A DNA stretch of 64,000 nucleotides from contig JAETQR010000007.1 of assembly GCA_021770615.1 (NCBI GenBank), forward strand, positions 107,097 to 171,096. The letters are read 5' to 3'. Position numbers and translations under genes: made by a program. Of this stretch, positions 25,613 to 35,047 are shown in pieces. The stretch is from Lachnospiraceae bacterium. GTDB taxonomy: Bacteria; Bacillota_A; Clostridia; Lachnospirales; Lachnospiraceae. The stretch's first letter is position 1. Each line of letters opens with the position of its first letter. The notes beneath the pieces were generated by a model. The model saw nothing but the letters and a program-made list of their open reading frames with translations, was not told the origin of the DNA and searched no databases.

Positions 25613-26725
25613 TCACAAATGTTCCATAAAATTCTGTTTATTCCTGGCCGGTGTCAGTGTCGGTCTCCCAAGATCACTGCGCGCTCCGATCGCTGCTTTT
25701 ATCTCGATAAAGGACAGCTCATTTCGTTTCGCTGCCATTGAAAGCTCCTGATCCAGTTCGCTGACAGAAGCTACACTCACCACATATGGATACCCACATG
25801 CCTTTGCCACCCCGGCAAGGTCCACTTCATCCGCCACAGTCGGCATCCCGCCCACACTTTCATGGGCTCCGTTATTTATCACAATGTGCACCATATTCGG
25901 CGGTCTGTGCTTCCCGAGAACAGCTAAAGCTCCCATATGCATGAGAACTGCGCCATCCCCGTCGATACACCACACTTTCCGTTCCGGCTTATTTAGTGCG
26001 ATTCCCAAAGTGATCGAGGAACTGTGCCCCATTGAACCCACTGTCAAAAAATCACGCTCATGGCCCACTCCGTTTCTCTCCCGGATTTCAAACAACTCCC
26101 TGCCGGCCTTGCCCGTTGTCGCAACGACCACATCATCCCCCGTGACATTTACAATATGCTCGATGATCTCTTCTCTTTTGAGCGGATAGGAATTCACATA
26201 CTCCGTTTTCCCGTCATAAGTAAGCGCCCCTTTGCGGATGACAAATGCCACACTTTTGCCGCGCTCCATACACGTTCTGAAATCAGTCATTACAGAACGC
26301 AGGCGCTCTTCCGTAACATCAGCATCCATCACAAAAGAGGGGATATCCATATCCTCCAATAATCTCAGCGTCACTTTTCCCTGATAACTGTGCTGGGGCT
26401 CATCCGTCACCCCCGGCTCACCACGCCAACCAATGATAAATACCATCGGAATCGCATAGACTTCATCACTTAGAAGGGATGCCACCGGATTGATGATATT
26501 CCCCTCGCCGGAATTTTGCAGGTAAACGACAGGAATCCTGCCGGTAGCCAGATGATACCCGGCAGCAAGCGCGGCACAATTCCCTTCATTCGCGCCGATG
26601 ATATGATGCCTTTCGTCGATTCCATACATATCCATCAGATAATCGCAAAGAGCCTTAAGCTGTGAATCCGGAACACCCGTATAAAATCCCGCCCCGATCG
26701 CATTCAAAAATGTCTGTACCTTCAT
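25613..26725 (-). CDS. aepY: Phosphonopyruvate decarboxylase
   Basis: The 370-residue thiamine-diphosphate enzyme removes CO2 from phosphonopyruvate and so pulls the unfavourable mutase reaction forward, giving phosphonoacetaldehyde. The N-terminus (FYTGVPDSQLKALCDYL) and the cofactor motif WCIDGDGAVLMHMGAL with a following NNGAHES are typical. The start is ATG 26725, overlapping the nucleotidyltransferase stop as ATGA, with GGGGGAGG before it. A longer frame to 26773 would read into the upstream gene. Confidence 0.9.
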   Translation of the reverse strand: MKVQTFLNAIGAGFYTGVPDSQLKALCDYLMDMYGIDERHHIIGANEGNCAALAAGYHLATGRIPVVYLQNSGEGNIINPVASLLSDEVYAIPMVFIIGWRGEPGVTDEPQHSYQGKVTLRLLEDMDIPSFVMDADVTEERLRSVMTDFRTCMERGKSVAFVIRKGALTYDGKTEYVNSYPLKREEIIEHIVNVTGDDVVVATTGKAGRELFEIRERNGVGHERDFLTVGSMGHSSSITLGIALNKPERKVWCIDGDGAVLMHMGALAVLGKHRPPNMVHIVINNGAHESVGGMPTVADEVDLAGVAKACGYPYVVSVASVSELDQELSMAAKRNELSFIEIKAAIGARSDLGRPTLTPARNKQNFMEHL

Positions 26726-27438
26726 TCCGCTTCCTCCCCCAGATAACGTCGATACTCCGGATCGATCCCGCACAACTCCTCTATGGAATCGATCTCCACA
26801 ATCTGGTCCTGCGATACAGGATATACGATAAGTCTGAGTTTGTCAAGATTCTCATTCACAACTTCATCCCAGAACAATTCTGTGTAACCGCCCCTGTCAT
26901 ATGCCTGCCCGATCGCATCATGCAGGATCATCGCATCCTCTTTTTTAAAATAAGAAATCCCGACCATGTTATACACATCCGTACCGGCTTTTCCCACACG
27001 TGAAATATAGTCTCCCTCCAGATCAAACACCCAGTCATCCGAATATCCCTGTACCATCTTTCCGTAATAACAGGACTTATCAAGGGAAACTCCCAGTATA
27101 TCCGCATCTGATATGACAAGATCTGCCTCACAGATAAAGCAGTCCGCACTTCCAAGCACATCTCCCACCGCATGAAGGGAAGAAATATTATTTACCGTCT
27201 CATATTCTGTGTTTTCGATGATCACGATATTGTCATATTTTTCTGTCAAATACGAGAACTGCTCCCCCAGATAACCGACAACGACATAGATTTGATCGAT
27301 CTTTCTCTTCTGCAAGCCCTGTATCACCGTTTCAATCATCGGTACACCGTTGACACGTACAAGCGGTTTGGGGATCTTCTCCGTAAGCGGGCGCATTCTC
27401 GTTCCCATGCCCGCTGCCATCAGGATTGCTATTTCCAT
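26722..27438 (-). CDS. LicC-like nucleotidyltransferase (candidate CTP:AEP cytidylyltransferase)
   Basis: The 238-residue sugar-phosphate-type nucleotidyltransferase has the signature ILMAAGMGTRMRPLTEKIPKP split over residues 4-24 (LMAAGMGTRMRPL is the nucleotide loop) and CEADLVISD near 110. LicC activates phosphocholine with CTP; the related PntC domain activates 2-aminoethylphosphonate. Its position between AEP transaminase and phosphonopyruvate decarboxylase makes CMP-AEP the more likely product here. The start is ATG 27438 behind GAGGAGGAG. Confidence 0.82.
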   Translation of the reverse strand: MEIAILMAAGMGTRMRPLTEKIPKPLVRVNGVPMIETVIQGLQKRKIDQIYVVVGYLGEQFSYLTEKYDNIVIIENTEYETVNNISSLHAVGDVLGSADCFICEADLVISDADILGVSLDKSCYYGKMVQGYSDDWVFDLEGDYISRVGKAGTDVYNMVGISYFKKEDAMILHDAIGQAYDRGGYTELFWDEVVNENLDKLRLIVYPVSQDQIVEIDSIEELCGIDPEYRRYLGEEAE

Positions 27439-27458
27439 CGTCTCCTCCTCCATTCCTG

Positions 27459-28580
27459 TCACTTATAGCAGATTGGCACCGCCACTCCAGTCTCGCTCAA
27501 CGCCTGCTTAAGCACTACAAAAAATCCATCGATATCCTGCTCGTCAATCGCCCCCAGGGCACACAAACGAAACGTATTCTTATCCGAAATCTTCCCCGGA
27601 TAGATCGTATAACCGCGCTCATAACAGTAATCATGAACCTTTTCAAAATCCCAGTTTGCATCATCCGGATAGATCACGGAAACGACCAGTCCCGCCTGCC
27701 ATTCCCGCTTAATGAGATCTTTGAAACCAAGTTTGTCAAGCCCTCTGTGGATCGCCTCAAACACCCGTGTATGGCGCGCCCACTTTTCCTCCTCGCCCTC
27801 TTCAAAATATTCCTTTAACCCCTGCACGGTTGCATAGACCGTCTGTACAGGAGGTGTAAAATGCATCTCCCCGGTCGTCTCAAAAACATGGTACTGCAGA
27901 TAAAGATTACAATAATACGAACGCCTTGGATATTCTTTCGAGGTCTCGATCATTGACCGGTTCCCTATGATAAAAGACAAACCCGTCATCGCCATCAGGC
28001 CCTTTTGTGCAGATGCCATGCAGAAATCAATATTATCACGCTCGATGTCGATCGGCCGCATTGCCAGTGTAGAAGTCGTATCTACAGTAAATACCGCACC
28101 GTACCGGTGAACCAGTTCACCAATTTCACGAACCGGATTCAGGATTCCCGTACCGGTCTCATTGTGAGTCGTATGTACCAGTGCAATGTCCGGATTTTCT
28201 GTAAGAACCCGTTCGATCGCTTCCAGATCCGGCAGCTCATCCTCCGGAAATTTTAAATCTATATGAGGCAGTCCATAATATTCACAAATCTCGACTGCCC
28301 GGGAACTATATGCCCCATTATTGACCACCAGGATCTTCTTATCTTTGGGAAGTAACGAATTCAGACAAACATCGATATTAATCGTGCCAGAACCGCAGAA
28401 CAAAACGGTCGTATATTTCTCCGGGTCGGCATGGACGACACGCAGCAGATCACTCCTTAACTTTGCCATAAGCTCCGTGAACTCTTTCTCACGCGGACAT
28501 ATATCCGGAACGACCTGCGCCATCTTCACCGTATCCGTCGTCGTCGATGGCCCGGGATTTAATAAAATATTTCGCTTCAT
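27459..28580 (-). CDS. phnW: 2-aminoethylphosphonate-pyruvate transaminase
   Basis: The 373-residue class V aminotransferase has the N-terminal LLNPGPSTTTDTVK motif and the PLP-lysine segment MASAQKGLMAMTGLSF near residue 190. In degradation it removes the amino group of AEP; beside PEP mutase and phosphonopyruvate decarboxylase it works in the synthetic direction, giving 2-aminoethylphosphonate from phosphonoacetaldehyde. Its ATG overlaps the stop of the upstream LicD gene. Confidence 0.92.
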   Translation of the reverse strand: MKRNILLNPGPSTTTDTVKMAQVVPDICPREKEFTELMAKLRSDLLRVVHADPEKYTTVLFCGSGTINIDVCLNSLLPKDKKILVVNNGAYSSRAVEICEYYGLPHIDLKFPEDELPDLEAIERVLTENPDIALVHTTHNETGTGILNPVREIGELVHRYGAVFTVDTTSTLAMRPIDIERDNIDFCMASAQKGLMAMTGLSFIIGNRSMIETSKEYPRRSYYCNLYLQYHVFETTGEMHFTPPVQTVYATVQGLKEYFEEGEEEKWARHTRVFEAIHRGLDKLGFKDLIKREWQAGLVVSVIYPDDANWDFEKVHDYCYERGYTIYPGKISDKNTFRLCALGAIDEQDIDGFFVVLKQALSETGVAVPICYK

Positions 28581-30517
28581 CTCTCATACTCCTTTCCGGC
28601 ATCCTGTAGCGGTGAACCAAGCCCCAGTATCTTCTCCTCCCAGATCTGTCTCGTATCCTCCCCTGCAAACTCAGTCAATAATTCAACGTATACCTCTTTC
28701 ATCCGCTCCGACTGCACGATCACCGTATCCGCATGGACGACCCCCGGCATATTGCAGAAAGATCTCAACATCTTCTTTGCCCGGTCATCCTCCGGCCCGA
28801 TCTCATCCATCACAAATGGCGGGATATATACAAGCTCCTCTGTATACTGCTTCAAATTCTTTGCATAGAAAAAAGGATGAATCGTCAATCCGTAATTATA
28901 TTCATCATACGGGCACTGGATCACGATCTGATCCGGATGATGGGTTTCAAAATTATATTGTTCATAAGATGTGACCGTCACATACTCCGGATAATCTGTC
29001 TCATAATGTGGTTCATCCGATTTTGCCTTTCCATAAGCATCTTTATAATAATATGGCGCCGGGATGACAAAAACGAGAGTATCTTCATCTTCTGCGGCTG
29101 CACGCCACACACTTTCCATCGCCCCCCACAAAGAGGCTTTATATGGTATGAAAACAACTTCCTTTTTCTCCGTCAGTTCCTTTTTCGCACTGTCCGAAAG
29201 ACATTTCCCGAAAGCAGTCAACTCCTGTAAAAGAACTTCGGGATCACGGATATCCCCTGCTCCCGTCCGGCTTTCATCCTGCGCAGGTTCCTGTAACTTC
29301 TGATGCAGAAGAAATATATTCTCACAATACTGTTCGAGCACTCCAACTGTCGCACAGCCCTCACCCTTTTTCTCCTCGATCATCGTCCCGATCTCAATCG
29401 CCACATTCTGACACTCTCCGAGAAGAGCAAGCGCTGCTTTCACATCCCCATTCTCAAGCAGGGAACAGAGCTCTTTATGCGCCTCCTGAAAAAGAGGCAA
29501 AAATCCCATTACCTTGTCCTTCAATGTCTCTTTCGGCAGTCTGGCCTCCTCCGCCTCACGCATCTCTTCTCTTGAAAACCGGTACTCAAACAACTGGCCG
29601 CCATTTTCTTTCCTCAAAAATTCCTGTTGTTCCGCATAAGAAGGATACTCATGGGCGCTTCCACCACGGATCGGAACCATCCAGTTCCCTCCATACTTTC
29701 TGCGAAGCAGCTCCTCATATCCGGCAGGCACCATGATCTCTGTATTTTCAAACGATACCTTTACCCCGTCTGCATAACATTCTTTCGGGACACGGTATCC
29801 CCGGTTTTTTTTCCACCACGGAAGACTCGTGATCTCCTTTGCCCCGGTTCCGGCATATTTCGGCCCGACTTCCTTTTCCAAAAGTGCGTACAGCTGCTGT
29901 TTTACCGGTGTGCTCCGGTCAAAAGACACCTGGCAGAGTTCTTCCATATGCCGGATATGGTTTTCCAGCTCCACCGGGTCTGCACGCCGTACTCCCTCTT
30001 TATCCAGACGGATCTCATTGATCAAAGTGATCAGATAATGCACCAGTTGAAAATACGCCTCTTCCTCCCCCGGGTCTGTCGGAAGATCATCCAGACAAAA
30101 AATATCGATTCCTGCGACGTAAGGAAAACCATGATACTTTTCCAACGCCTCTCCTTCTACAACCAGAACCCGGGAATTAATAATCCTTCCGATCAGATGG
30201 TCAAAATCATCCGACCACTTGTAATCCATGAACCAGCATCCTTCCGGGAGTTCTTCATCTGCCACCGCACGAAACCGGTCATAGTCCTCTCTGAGCATAC
30301 AAATATCCACATCATCATCCCACGGGATCCTCCCGCCATGCCGTATTGCACCGAGCAGTGTCCCCCACTCCGCAAAATACCGGATATCGTGCTTATCACA
30401 GATCGTCCGTACCGCATCAAACACTTCCATCTGCGCCGCCCATGCCCGTTTCATCAGGCTGGATATATAAAACCCCTCTCTCACTTCATCTTCAAAATAG
30501 GAATCTGGAAATTCCAT
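28577..30517 (-). CDS. LicD-family phosphotransferase with C-terminal glycerophosphotransferase-like domain (1)
   Basis: The 646-residue protein has an N-terminal LicD domain (about 20-260) with the hallmark FAEWGTLLGAIRHGG and PWDDDVDICM (metal-binding acidic motif). After a helical linker, residues ~450-640 (FIPYKASLWGAMESVW, THHPDQIVIQCPYDEYN) resemble the N-terminal part of CDP-glycerol glycerophosphotransferases. LicD proteins move phosphocholine from CDP-choline to glycans; here CMP-AEP is the likely donor. It lies between its longer paralogue and AEP transaminase. It lacks the last ~130 residues of the paralogue. Confidence 0.85.
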   Translation of the reverse strand: MEFPDSYFEDEVREGFYISSLMKRAWAAQMEVFDAVRTICDKHDIRYFAEWGTLLGAIRHGGRIPWDDDVDICMLREDYDRFRAVADEELPEGCWFMDYKWSDDFDHLIGRIINSRVLVVEGEALEKYHGFPYVAGIDIFCLDDLPTDPGEEEAYFQLVHYLITLINEIRLDKEGVRRADPVELENHIRHMEELCQVSFDRSTPVKQQLYALLEKEVGPKYAGTGAKEITSLPWWKKNRGYRVPKECYADGVKVSFENTEIMVPAGYEELLRRKYGGNWMVPIRGGSAHEYPSYAEQQEFLRKENGGQLFEYRFSREEMREAEEARLPKETLKDKVMGFLPLFQEAHKELCSLLENGDVKAALALLGECQNVAIEIGTMIEEKKGEGCATVGVLEQYCENIFLLHQKLQEPAQDESRTGAGDIRDPEVLLQELTAFGKCLSDSAKKELTEKKEVVFIPYKASLWGAMESVWRAAAEDEDTLVFVIPAPYYYKDAYGKAKSDEPHYETDYPEYVTVTSYEQYNFETHHPDQIVIQCPYDEYNYGLTIHPFFYAKNLKQYTEELVYIPPFVMDEIGPEDDRAKKMLRSFCNMPGVVHADTVIVQSERMKEVYVELLTEFAGEDTRQIWEEKILGLGSPLQDAGKEYER

Positions 30518-30576
30518 GACATACCTCCAACGAAATAAATCAGCGCCAAAACCCGGCCAGTGTCCATACTGTCATC

Positions 30577-32919
30577 CTAACCTGTTATATTCTGTAACAT
30601 GACCGCTTTTTTCTGACGTCTGCACATATTTGCTGTCACTGTGCCATCTCCATAATAGGCATCACAAAAACGAATGGCACGCTCCGGATCTGCGGAATCA
30701 TCATAAATCCCCCATCCCGCCTGCTTATACTCCTGCACAAAATCGCGGTATTTCTGCCATACTCCCGGTTTGGTCTTCCTCAGCATCTCCCGGATCTTCA
30801 GATCTGGCATCCACCACAAAGCGACCTCTTCTTTGGCCTCCTCAAAGATACGGAACACCTCTTTTATCTTATCCACTGCCCGTTCGCCACTACTATATAA
30901 AACACTCGCACTTGTGACATATAAAACAACCTTTTTCCGGCTTCCATCCTGACAATATATCTTTTCCTTCCACTCTTCCGGAATCATACCGGAAGCTTGA
31001 TCCGACGAAAGATTTTCCTTTTGCTGATCCCTCTCCGGAGAGCCGAGACCTAATATTTTATTTTCCCACATTTCTTTTGTCTCCTCTCCTGCAAATTCCG
31101 TCAAAAGCTGCACATACACGTCTTTCATCTGCTCCGACTGCACGATCACCCTGTCTGCATGGACGACCCCGGGCATATTACAAAAATACCGCAGCGTCAC
31201 GCGTCCACGTTCATCCCCCTCCACGATCTCATCCATCAAAAATGGTGGGATATATACAAGGTTGTCCGTATATTTTTTCAGATTTTTCGCATAGAAAAAC
31301 GGATGGACGGTCGAACCATAACTATATTCATCATATGGCCACTGGATTACGATGACATCGGGATGATGTACTTCAAAATTGTATTCCTCATAAGAGGTAA
31401 TGGTAACTCCCTCCGGGTAATCCGTCTCATAATGCGGTTCATCTTTTTTTATCTTTCCAAAGTCATCTTTATAATAATACGGCGTCGGGATCACATAGAC
31501 ATCCGTCTCTTCATCTTCCGCTGCCGCCTTCCACACACTCTCCATCGCTCCCCATAACGATGTTTTATACGGCACAAACACCACTTCTTTTCTCTCTTTT
31601 AAATCGTTATCCGCACTCTCTGCCAACCGCTCTTCAAATACCTGTAATCCTTCCACATGTGAGAAAATTTCTTCTTTTGCACCCGCCACATCTTCCTCAT
31701 TTAAAATCTGATGCAACTGAAAGATTTGTTCACAATAGTGCTCAAGCACACCCACCGTCACATGGCCTTCTCCTCTTTCTTCCTCGATCATCGTGCCAAG
31801 TTCAATGGCTACATTCTGACATTCCCCGAGGATTCCCGCCACCGAAGAAATATCTCCTTCTTCAATCAACTTTCTGACTTCCCCGTGTGCCTCTTCAAAT
31901 AACGGCAGAAAATTTCTAACTTTGTTTTGCAAAGTTTCTTTGCTCTGAAGGTTCTCTCTTGAACGCCGCCCGGCCTCTACTTCTTCCATCTCTTCTTTTG
32001 AAAATTTATACTGGAAGGGTTCAATGCCCATCTTCTCTTTAATCTCTTTATGTGCCGCTTCATATCCCGGATAATCATGGGTATCAAACATCCTGACCGG
32101 CCTCATATAATCCCCGTATTTCCCCCAAAGTAAACTGTCATACCCCGCCGGCATCGCGATCCTGGTGTTCTCAAACGGAAGCCAGACTGTATGTGCATAA
32201 TATGATTTAGGGAAATGGTAAGAATCCGATTTCAAATAATAAGGTATCTCGGTCAGTTCATCACAGTCCTCCTCAAGAAAACGGGCGGCCACCTGCTCAA
32301 GTGTTTCCACCAGCTGTCTCTTTAAAGACTGTTTGCGGTCAAACGTAACGCCACAGATCTTCTCTACTCCATGAAGGGCATACAAAAACTCTTCTGTCTC
32401 TGCCTTACCTTCCTCAATCTGGTTATTGAGCTGCCCGATCAGATTGGTCAGATCCCATAACGCCTTCTGGCCCTGTTTATCCCGGGGCAGAAAATCCATG
32501 ACAAATATATCAATCCCCGATGAATACGGGTATCCGTGAAACCGTGGCAGATCTTTCTCCTGAAGAAGCGAAATCGGATAATTCGTGACCCTCAGCACCA
32601 TATTGTTCGTATCATGCGTCCGGTAATTCATAAGCCAGTACCCTTCCGGCAGCTCCTCTTCGGCGATTTCAAAAAATGTTTCAAAATCCTTCCGCTTCAT
32701 ACAGATATCAATATCATCATCCCACGGAATAATGCCACCATGCCTCACCGCACCGAGCATCGTTCCCCACTCTGCAAAATACGAAAGTTTATGCCTGTCA
32801 CATACTTTCCTGATATCCTCTAGCACTTCCAGCTGTGCTGCCCATGACCGTTTCATCATTCCCGGGACGAAAAAACCCTCCCGCACTTCGTCCTCAAAAT
32901 AAGACTCCGGAAATTCCAT
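30577..32919 (-). CDS. LicD-family phosphotransferase with C-terminal glycerophosphotransferase-like domain (2)
   Basis: The 780-residue protein is similar to the LicD protein downstream from MEFP.SYFEDEVREGF onward. FAEWGTMLGAVRHGG and PWDDDIDICM mark the LicD active site. The glycerophosphotransferase-like region follows, and an extra 130 residues at the C-terminus (from VVLYVTSASVLYSS) complete it. It is the first gene after flagellin. The start is ATG 32919 behind AAGGGAG; the frame extends to 32943 but has no site there. Two LicD copies could act on two acceptor positions or sugars. Confidence 0.85.
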   Translation of the reverse strand: MEFPESYFEDEVREGFFVPGMMKRSWAAQLEVLEDIRKVCDRHKLSYFAEWGTMLGAVRHGGIIPWDDDIDICMKRKDFETFFEIAEEELPEGYWLMNYRTHDTNNMVLRVTNYPISLLQEKDLPRFHGYPYSSGIDIFVMDFLPRDKQGQKALWDLTNLIGQLNNQIEEGKAETEEFLYALHGVEKICGVTFDRKQSLKRQLVETLEQVAARFLEEDCDELTEIPYYLKSDSYHFPKSYYAHTVWLPFENTRIAMPAGYDSLLWGKYGDYMRPVRMFDTHDYPGYEAAHKEIKEKMGIEPFQYKFSKEEMEEVEAGRRSRENLQSKETLQNKVRNFLPLFEEAHGEVRKLIEEGDISSVAGILGECQNVAIELGTMIEEERGEGHVTVGVLEHYCEQIFQLHQILNEEDVAGAKEEIFSHVEGLQVFEERLAESADNDLKERKEVVFVPYKTSLWGAMESVWKAAAEDEETDVYVIPTPYYYKDDFGKIKKDEPHYETDYPEGVTITSYEEYNFEVHHPDVIVIQWPYDEYSYGSTVHPFFYAKNLKKYTDNLVYIPPFLMDEIVEGDERGRVTLRYFCNMPGVVHADRVIVQSEQMKDVYVQLLTEFAGEETKEMWENKILGLGSPERDQQKENLSSDQASGMIPEEWKEKIYCQDGSRKKVVLYVTSASVLYSSGERAVDKIKEVFRIFEEAKEEVALWWMPDLKIREMLRKTKPGVWQKYRDFVQEYKQAGWGIYDDSADPERAIRFCDAYYGDGTVTANMCRRQKKAVMLQNITG

Positions 32920-32947
32920 GATATTCTCTCCCTTTCTATACAAAGAA

Positions 32948-32982
32948 AAAGGATACCCCGATACCTGATCGGGATATCCTTT
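32948..32982 (-). terminator. Intrinsic terminator of flagellin
   Basis: On the minus strand AAAGGATA and CCCGAT pair with their complements across a short loop (one mismatch), and TTTTTCTTTG follows. Only ~30 bases separate it from the LicD start, leaving no room for a full promoter, so the LicD/phosphonate operon is probably fed by read-through from flagellin. Confidence 0.8.
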
Positions 32983-33029
32983 CTATTATGCATTGTACAA
33001 CTTTTCCATGTCTCATGCACTCAGAGCGA

Positions 33030-33848
33030 TTACTGGAGAAGTGAAAGCACTCCCTGATTTGCCTGATTTGCCTGAGCAAGCATTGATGTAGCTGCCTGCT
33101 GAAGGATACTCTCCTTGGAGAATCTCGTCATTTCATCAGCCATATCTGTATCACGGATACGGGACTCAGCTGACTGCATGTTCTCAGCAGTGTTGTCATC
33201 AACCTTAACTGTGTACTCGAGACGGTTCTGGATAGCACCCAAAGCGCTTCGGATTGTAGAAACAGTCTGAAGCATGCTGTCAACAGTTGCAATTACAGCT
33301 GCTGTTGATCCACCAGCTGCTCCTGCCAGTACATCTACATCAGACCAAGCATGAGTATCAATCGTAACTGTGATACCCTGGCCATCATTAGCACCGATCT
33401 GCAGCCACTGTTTGCTGTAGCTACCATCTAACAGTTTTTTCTTGTTGAACTCTGTATCAGTGTTGATTCTCTCATACTCACCTTTCAGTGCGTTGATCTC
33501 ATCCTGAATCTTCTGATAATCGTTCTCTGCTGTGGACTCCAGAACTCCTGTGTTACCAGCCTGAACTACCAACTCACGTGTTCTCTGAAGGATTGCATGC
33601 TGCTGCTCCATAGCACCCTCAGCTGTCTGGATCAGAGAAATACCATCCTGAGCATTGTCAGATGCTCTCTGAAGACCACGAACCTGAGCTCTCATTTTCT
33701 CGGAAATTGCAAGTCCTGCTGCATCATCTGCTGCACGGTTTACTCTGTAACCACTTGCCAGTTTCTCTGTAGCTTTTGTAAGGTTGTTCCCTACGATTCC
33801 CAACTGTCTGTTGGCGTTCATTGATGTAATATTGTGCTGTACTATCAT
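33030..33848 (-). CDS. hag: Flagellin
   Basis: This is the filament subunit, exported through the flagellar apparatus. The 272-residue protein has the conserved N-terminal D0/D1 (HNITSMNANRQLG, KLASGYRVNRAADDAAGLAISEKM interrupted here by its loop) and C-terminal D1/D0 (DTDMADEMTRFSKE, ending QANQGVLSLLQ). Only ~90 residues lie between them, so the variable surface domain is very short. GGAGG precedes the ATG. A sigma-D-like promoter and a ~190-base structured leader lie upstream. The LicD/phosphonate operon follows directly, suggesting that the filament is decorated. Confidence 0.97.
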   Translation of the reverse strand: MIVQHNITSMNANRQLGIVGNNLTKATEKLASGYRVNRAADDAAGLAISEKMRAQVRGLQRASDNAQDGISLIQTAEGAMEQQHAILQRTRELVVQAGNTGVLESTAENDYQKIQDEINALKGEYERINTDTEFNKKKLLDGSYSKQWLQIGANDGQGITVTIDTHAWSDVDVLAGAAGGSTAAVIATVDSMLQTVSTIRSALGAIQNRLEYTVKVDDNTAENMQSAESRIRDTDMADEMTRFSKESILQQAATSMLAQANQANQGVLSLLQ

Positions 33849-33920
33849 AATTCATTCCTCCTTGAATTTTTTTATCGACATCCATGCCGATTATTTTTTT
33901 GATTAATGTTTTTATAATAT

Positions 33921-33978
33921 CTAAAGCAGTGGTGAATCTCCCTGCGGGCCCGGCAGAAATCCTCACCACCCGCTTTAG
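33921..33978 (-). promoter_or_regulatory. Hairpin in the flagellin 5' leader
   Basis: CTAAAGC and GTGGTGA at one end pair with TCACCAC and GCTTTAG at the other, enclosing an inner CTGC/GCAG stem. It lies ~75 bases upstream of the flagellin ATG. The leader contains several GGA motifs, including the Shine-Dalgarno, which are candidate CsrA sites; csrA and fliW lie nearby. Confidence 0.7.
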
Positions 33979-34039
33979 TTACTATCCTGTCGTGATACAA
34001 CACCTTATTTTATGTTGTACTTCCTTTCTGACATTATAT

Positions 34040-34065
34040 ATATCGGAGTCATGAAAGAAAACTTA
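34040..34065 (-). promoter_or_regulatory. Sigma-D (sigma-28)-like promoter of flagellin
   Basis: On the minus strand TAAG (34062-34065), 14 bases, TCCGATAT (34040-34047). This fits the sigma-28 consensus TAAA-N15-GCCGATAA, and matches the promoters at 37893-37919 and 44804-44830. Confidence 0.65.
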
Positions 34066-34103
34066 ACCTCTTTTTTAAAAAAATCTATAATTTTTTTAAC
34101 TCC

Positions 34104-34598
34104 CTATTTCGTTTCATTAAAAAAATAGGACTGCTCCGGTTTATGCACATTTGCCATGTTCTGGTAATAACTGGACGTCGTCTTATTATTGACATGGAAC
34201 TCCCGGATCATATTTCTCTGATTCGCCAGATAGACTTTAAAATGCCCGCTGTTTTGATGTTCGAGGGCCTGTATCTGGATACCCAGTTCCGACACCTCAC
34301 CGATCAGCTTCTGCATGAGCAGGATCTCTTCCTTGTAATCATTCCGGTTTGCCTTGATTTCCCTCTCCACATACTTAAAGAGCGCATCAAATCCTTCATC
34401 GATGTCATTCAATTCCTCAATCTTCTCACCCTTTTCGTCGATCGTGGCCTGAAACTTTTCCGGATCCATTTCATCATCTTTGAGCAGAAGTTCCTGTTCT
34501 CTCGTTTTTTCATATAAAAACGTAAGAATTTCCTTCTTACGCCTGAGCGTATCTACCATCATCCCTACATAAACTCTGTCCTGACTCTGTTTGTCCAT
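34104..34598 (-). CDS. Flagellar chaperone-like protein (FliT/FlgN type)
   Basis: The 164-residue, highly charged protein is predicted to be almost all helix (heptad-like stretches from 15 to 140). It has no clear family signature. It directly follows fliS in the flagellar operon, the position of fliT in other bacteria, and its size fits a FliT- or FlgN-like export chaperone. A FlgN homologue is already encoded at 43943, so FliT, which binds FliD, is preferred. A weak GGATGTGAG site precedes the ATG. Confidence 0.55.
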   Translation of the reverse strand: MDKQSQDRVYVGMMVDTLRRKKEILTFLYEKTREQELLLKDDEMDPEKFQATIDEKGEKIEELNDIDEGFDALFKYVEREIKANRNDYKEEILLMQKLIGEVSELGIQIQALEHQNSGHFKVYLANQRNMIREFHVNNKTTSSYYQNMANVHKPEQSYFFNETK

Positions 34599-34626
34599 TC
34601 GCTCACATCCATTCTATCGCTTACTG

Positions 34627-35004
34627 TTATTTCTCTACCCGGTTTAAGCGCATGACTTCTTTCCACGTGTCCCGCATCTCCCGGATATATTTTAACGCAT
34701 CTTCTATAATCTCCGCATCCTTCTTCATATTCCCTTCCACAAGCCTGCGGTAAATATAATCATATACCCGTTCAAAATCTTCCCAGACAGGATATTTGCG
34801 GTCTAACGATGCCCGCAGCTCCGAAATGATATTCTGCGCCTTTTTCAGATTTGTATTCGCCTTCTCGATTTCCTTCTTTTCGATCGCCATGATCCCGATA
34901 TTGCAAAATTTGATCGCACCTTCATATAACATCAGCGTAAGTTCCGCCGGAGAAGCCGTCATGATCGCATTACGCTGATAGGCATTGATCGCATTTGAGT
35001 CCAT
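34627..35004 (-). CDS. fliS: Flagellin-specific export chaperone FliS
   Basis: The 125-residue helical chaperone binds the C-terminal helix of flagellin in the cytoplasm and prevents early polymerisation. The N-terminus (NAYQRNAIMTASPAELTLMLYEGAIKF, given here as two parts NAYQRNAIMTASP and ELTLMLYEGAIKF) is diagnostic. In Bacillus, FliS also releases FliW. The start is ATG 35004 behind GGAGG, not the upstream frame start at 35016. Confidence 0.94.
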   Translation of the reverse strand: MDSNAINAYQRNAIMTASPAELTLMLYEGAIKFCNIGIMAIEKKEIEKANTNLKKAQNIISELRASLDRKYPVWEDFERVYDYIYRRLVEGNMKKDAEIIEDALKYIREMRDTWKEVMRLNRVEK

Positions 35005-35047
35005 ACTTACCTCCATTTAAGCACGCTTTTTGCGTATTTCCAAGTAT

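Noticed and set aside
29627..30538. 303-codon frame opposite the first LicD gene
   Set aside because: It is a shadow of a clearly coding minus-strand gene, with no ribosome binding site and no domain.
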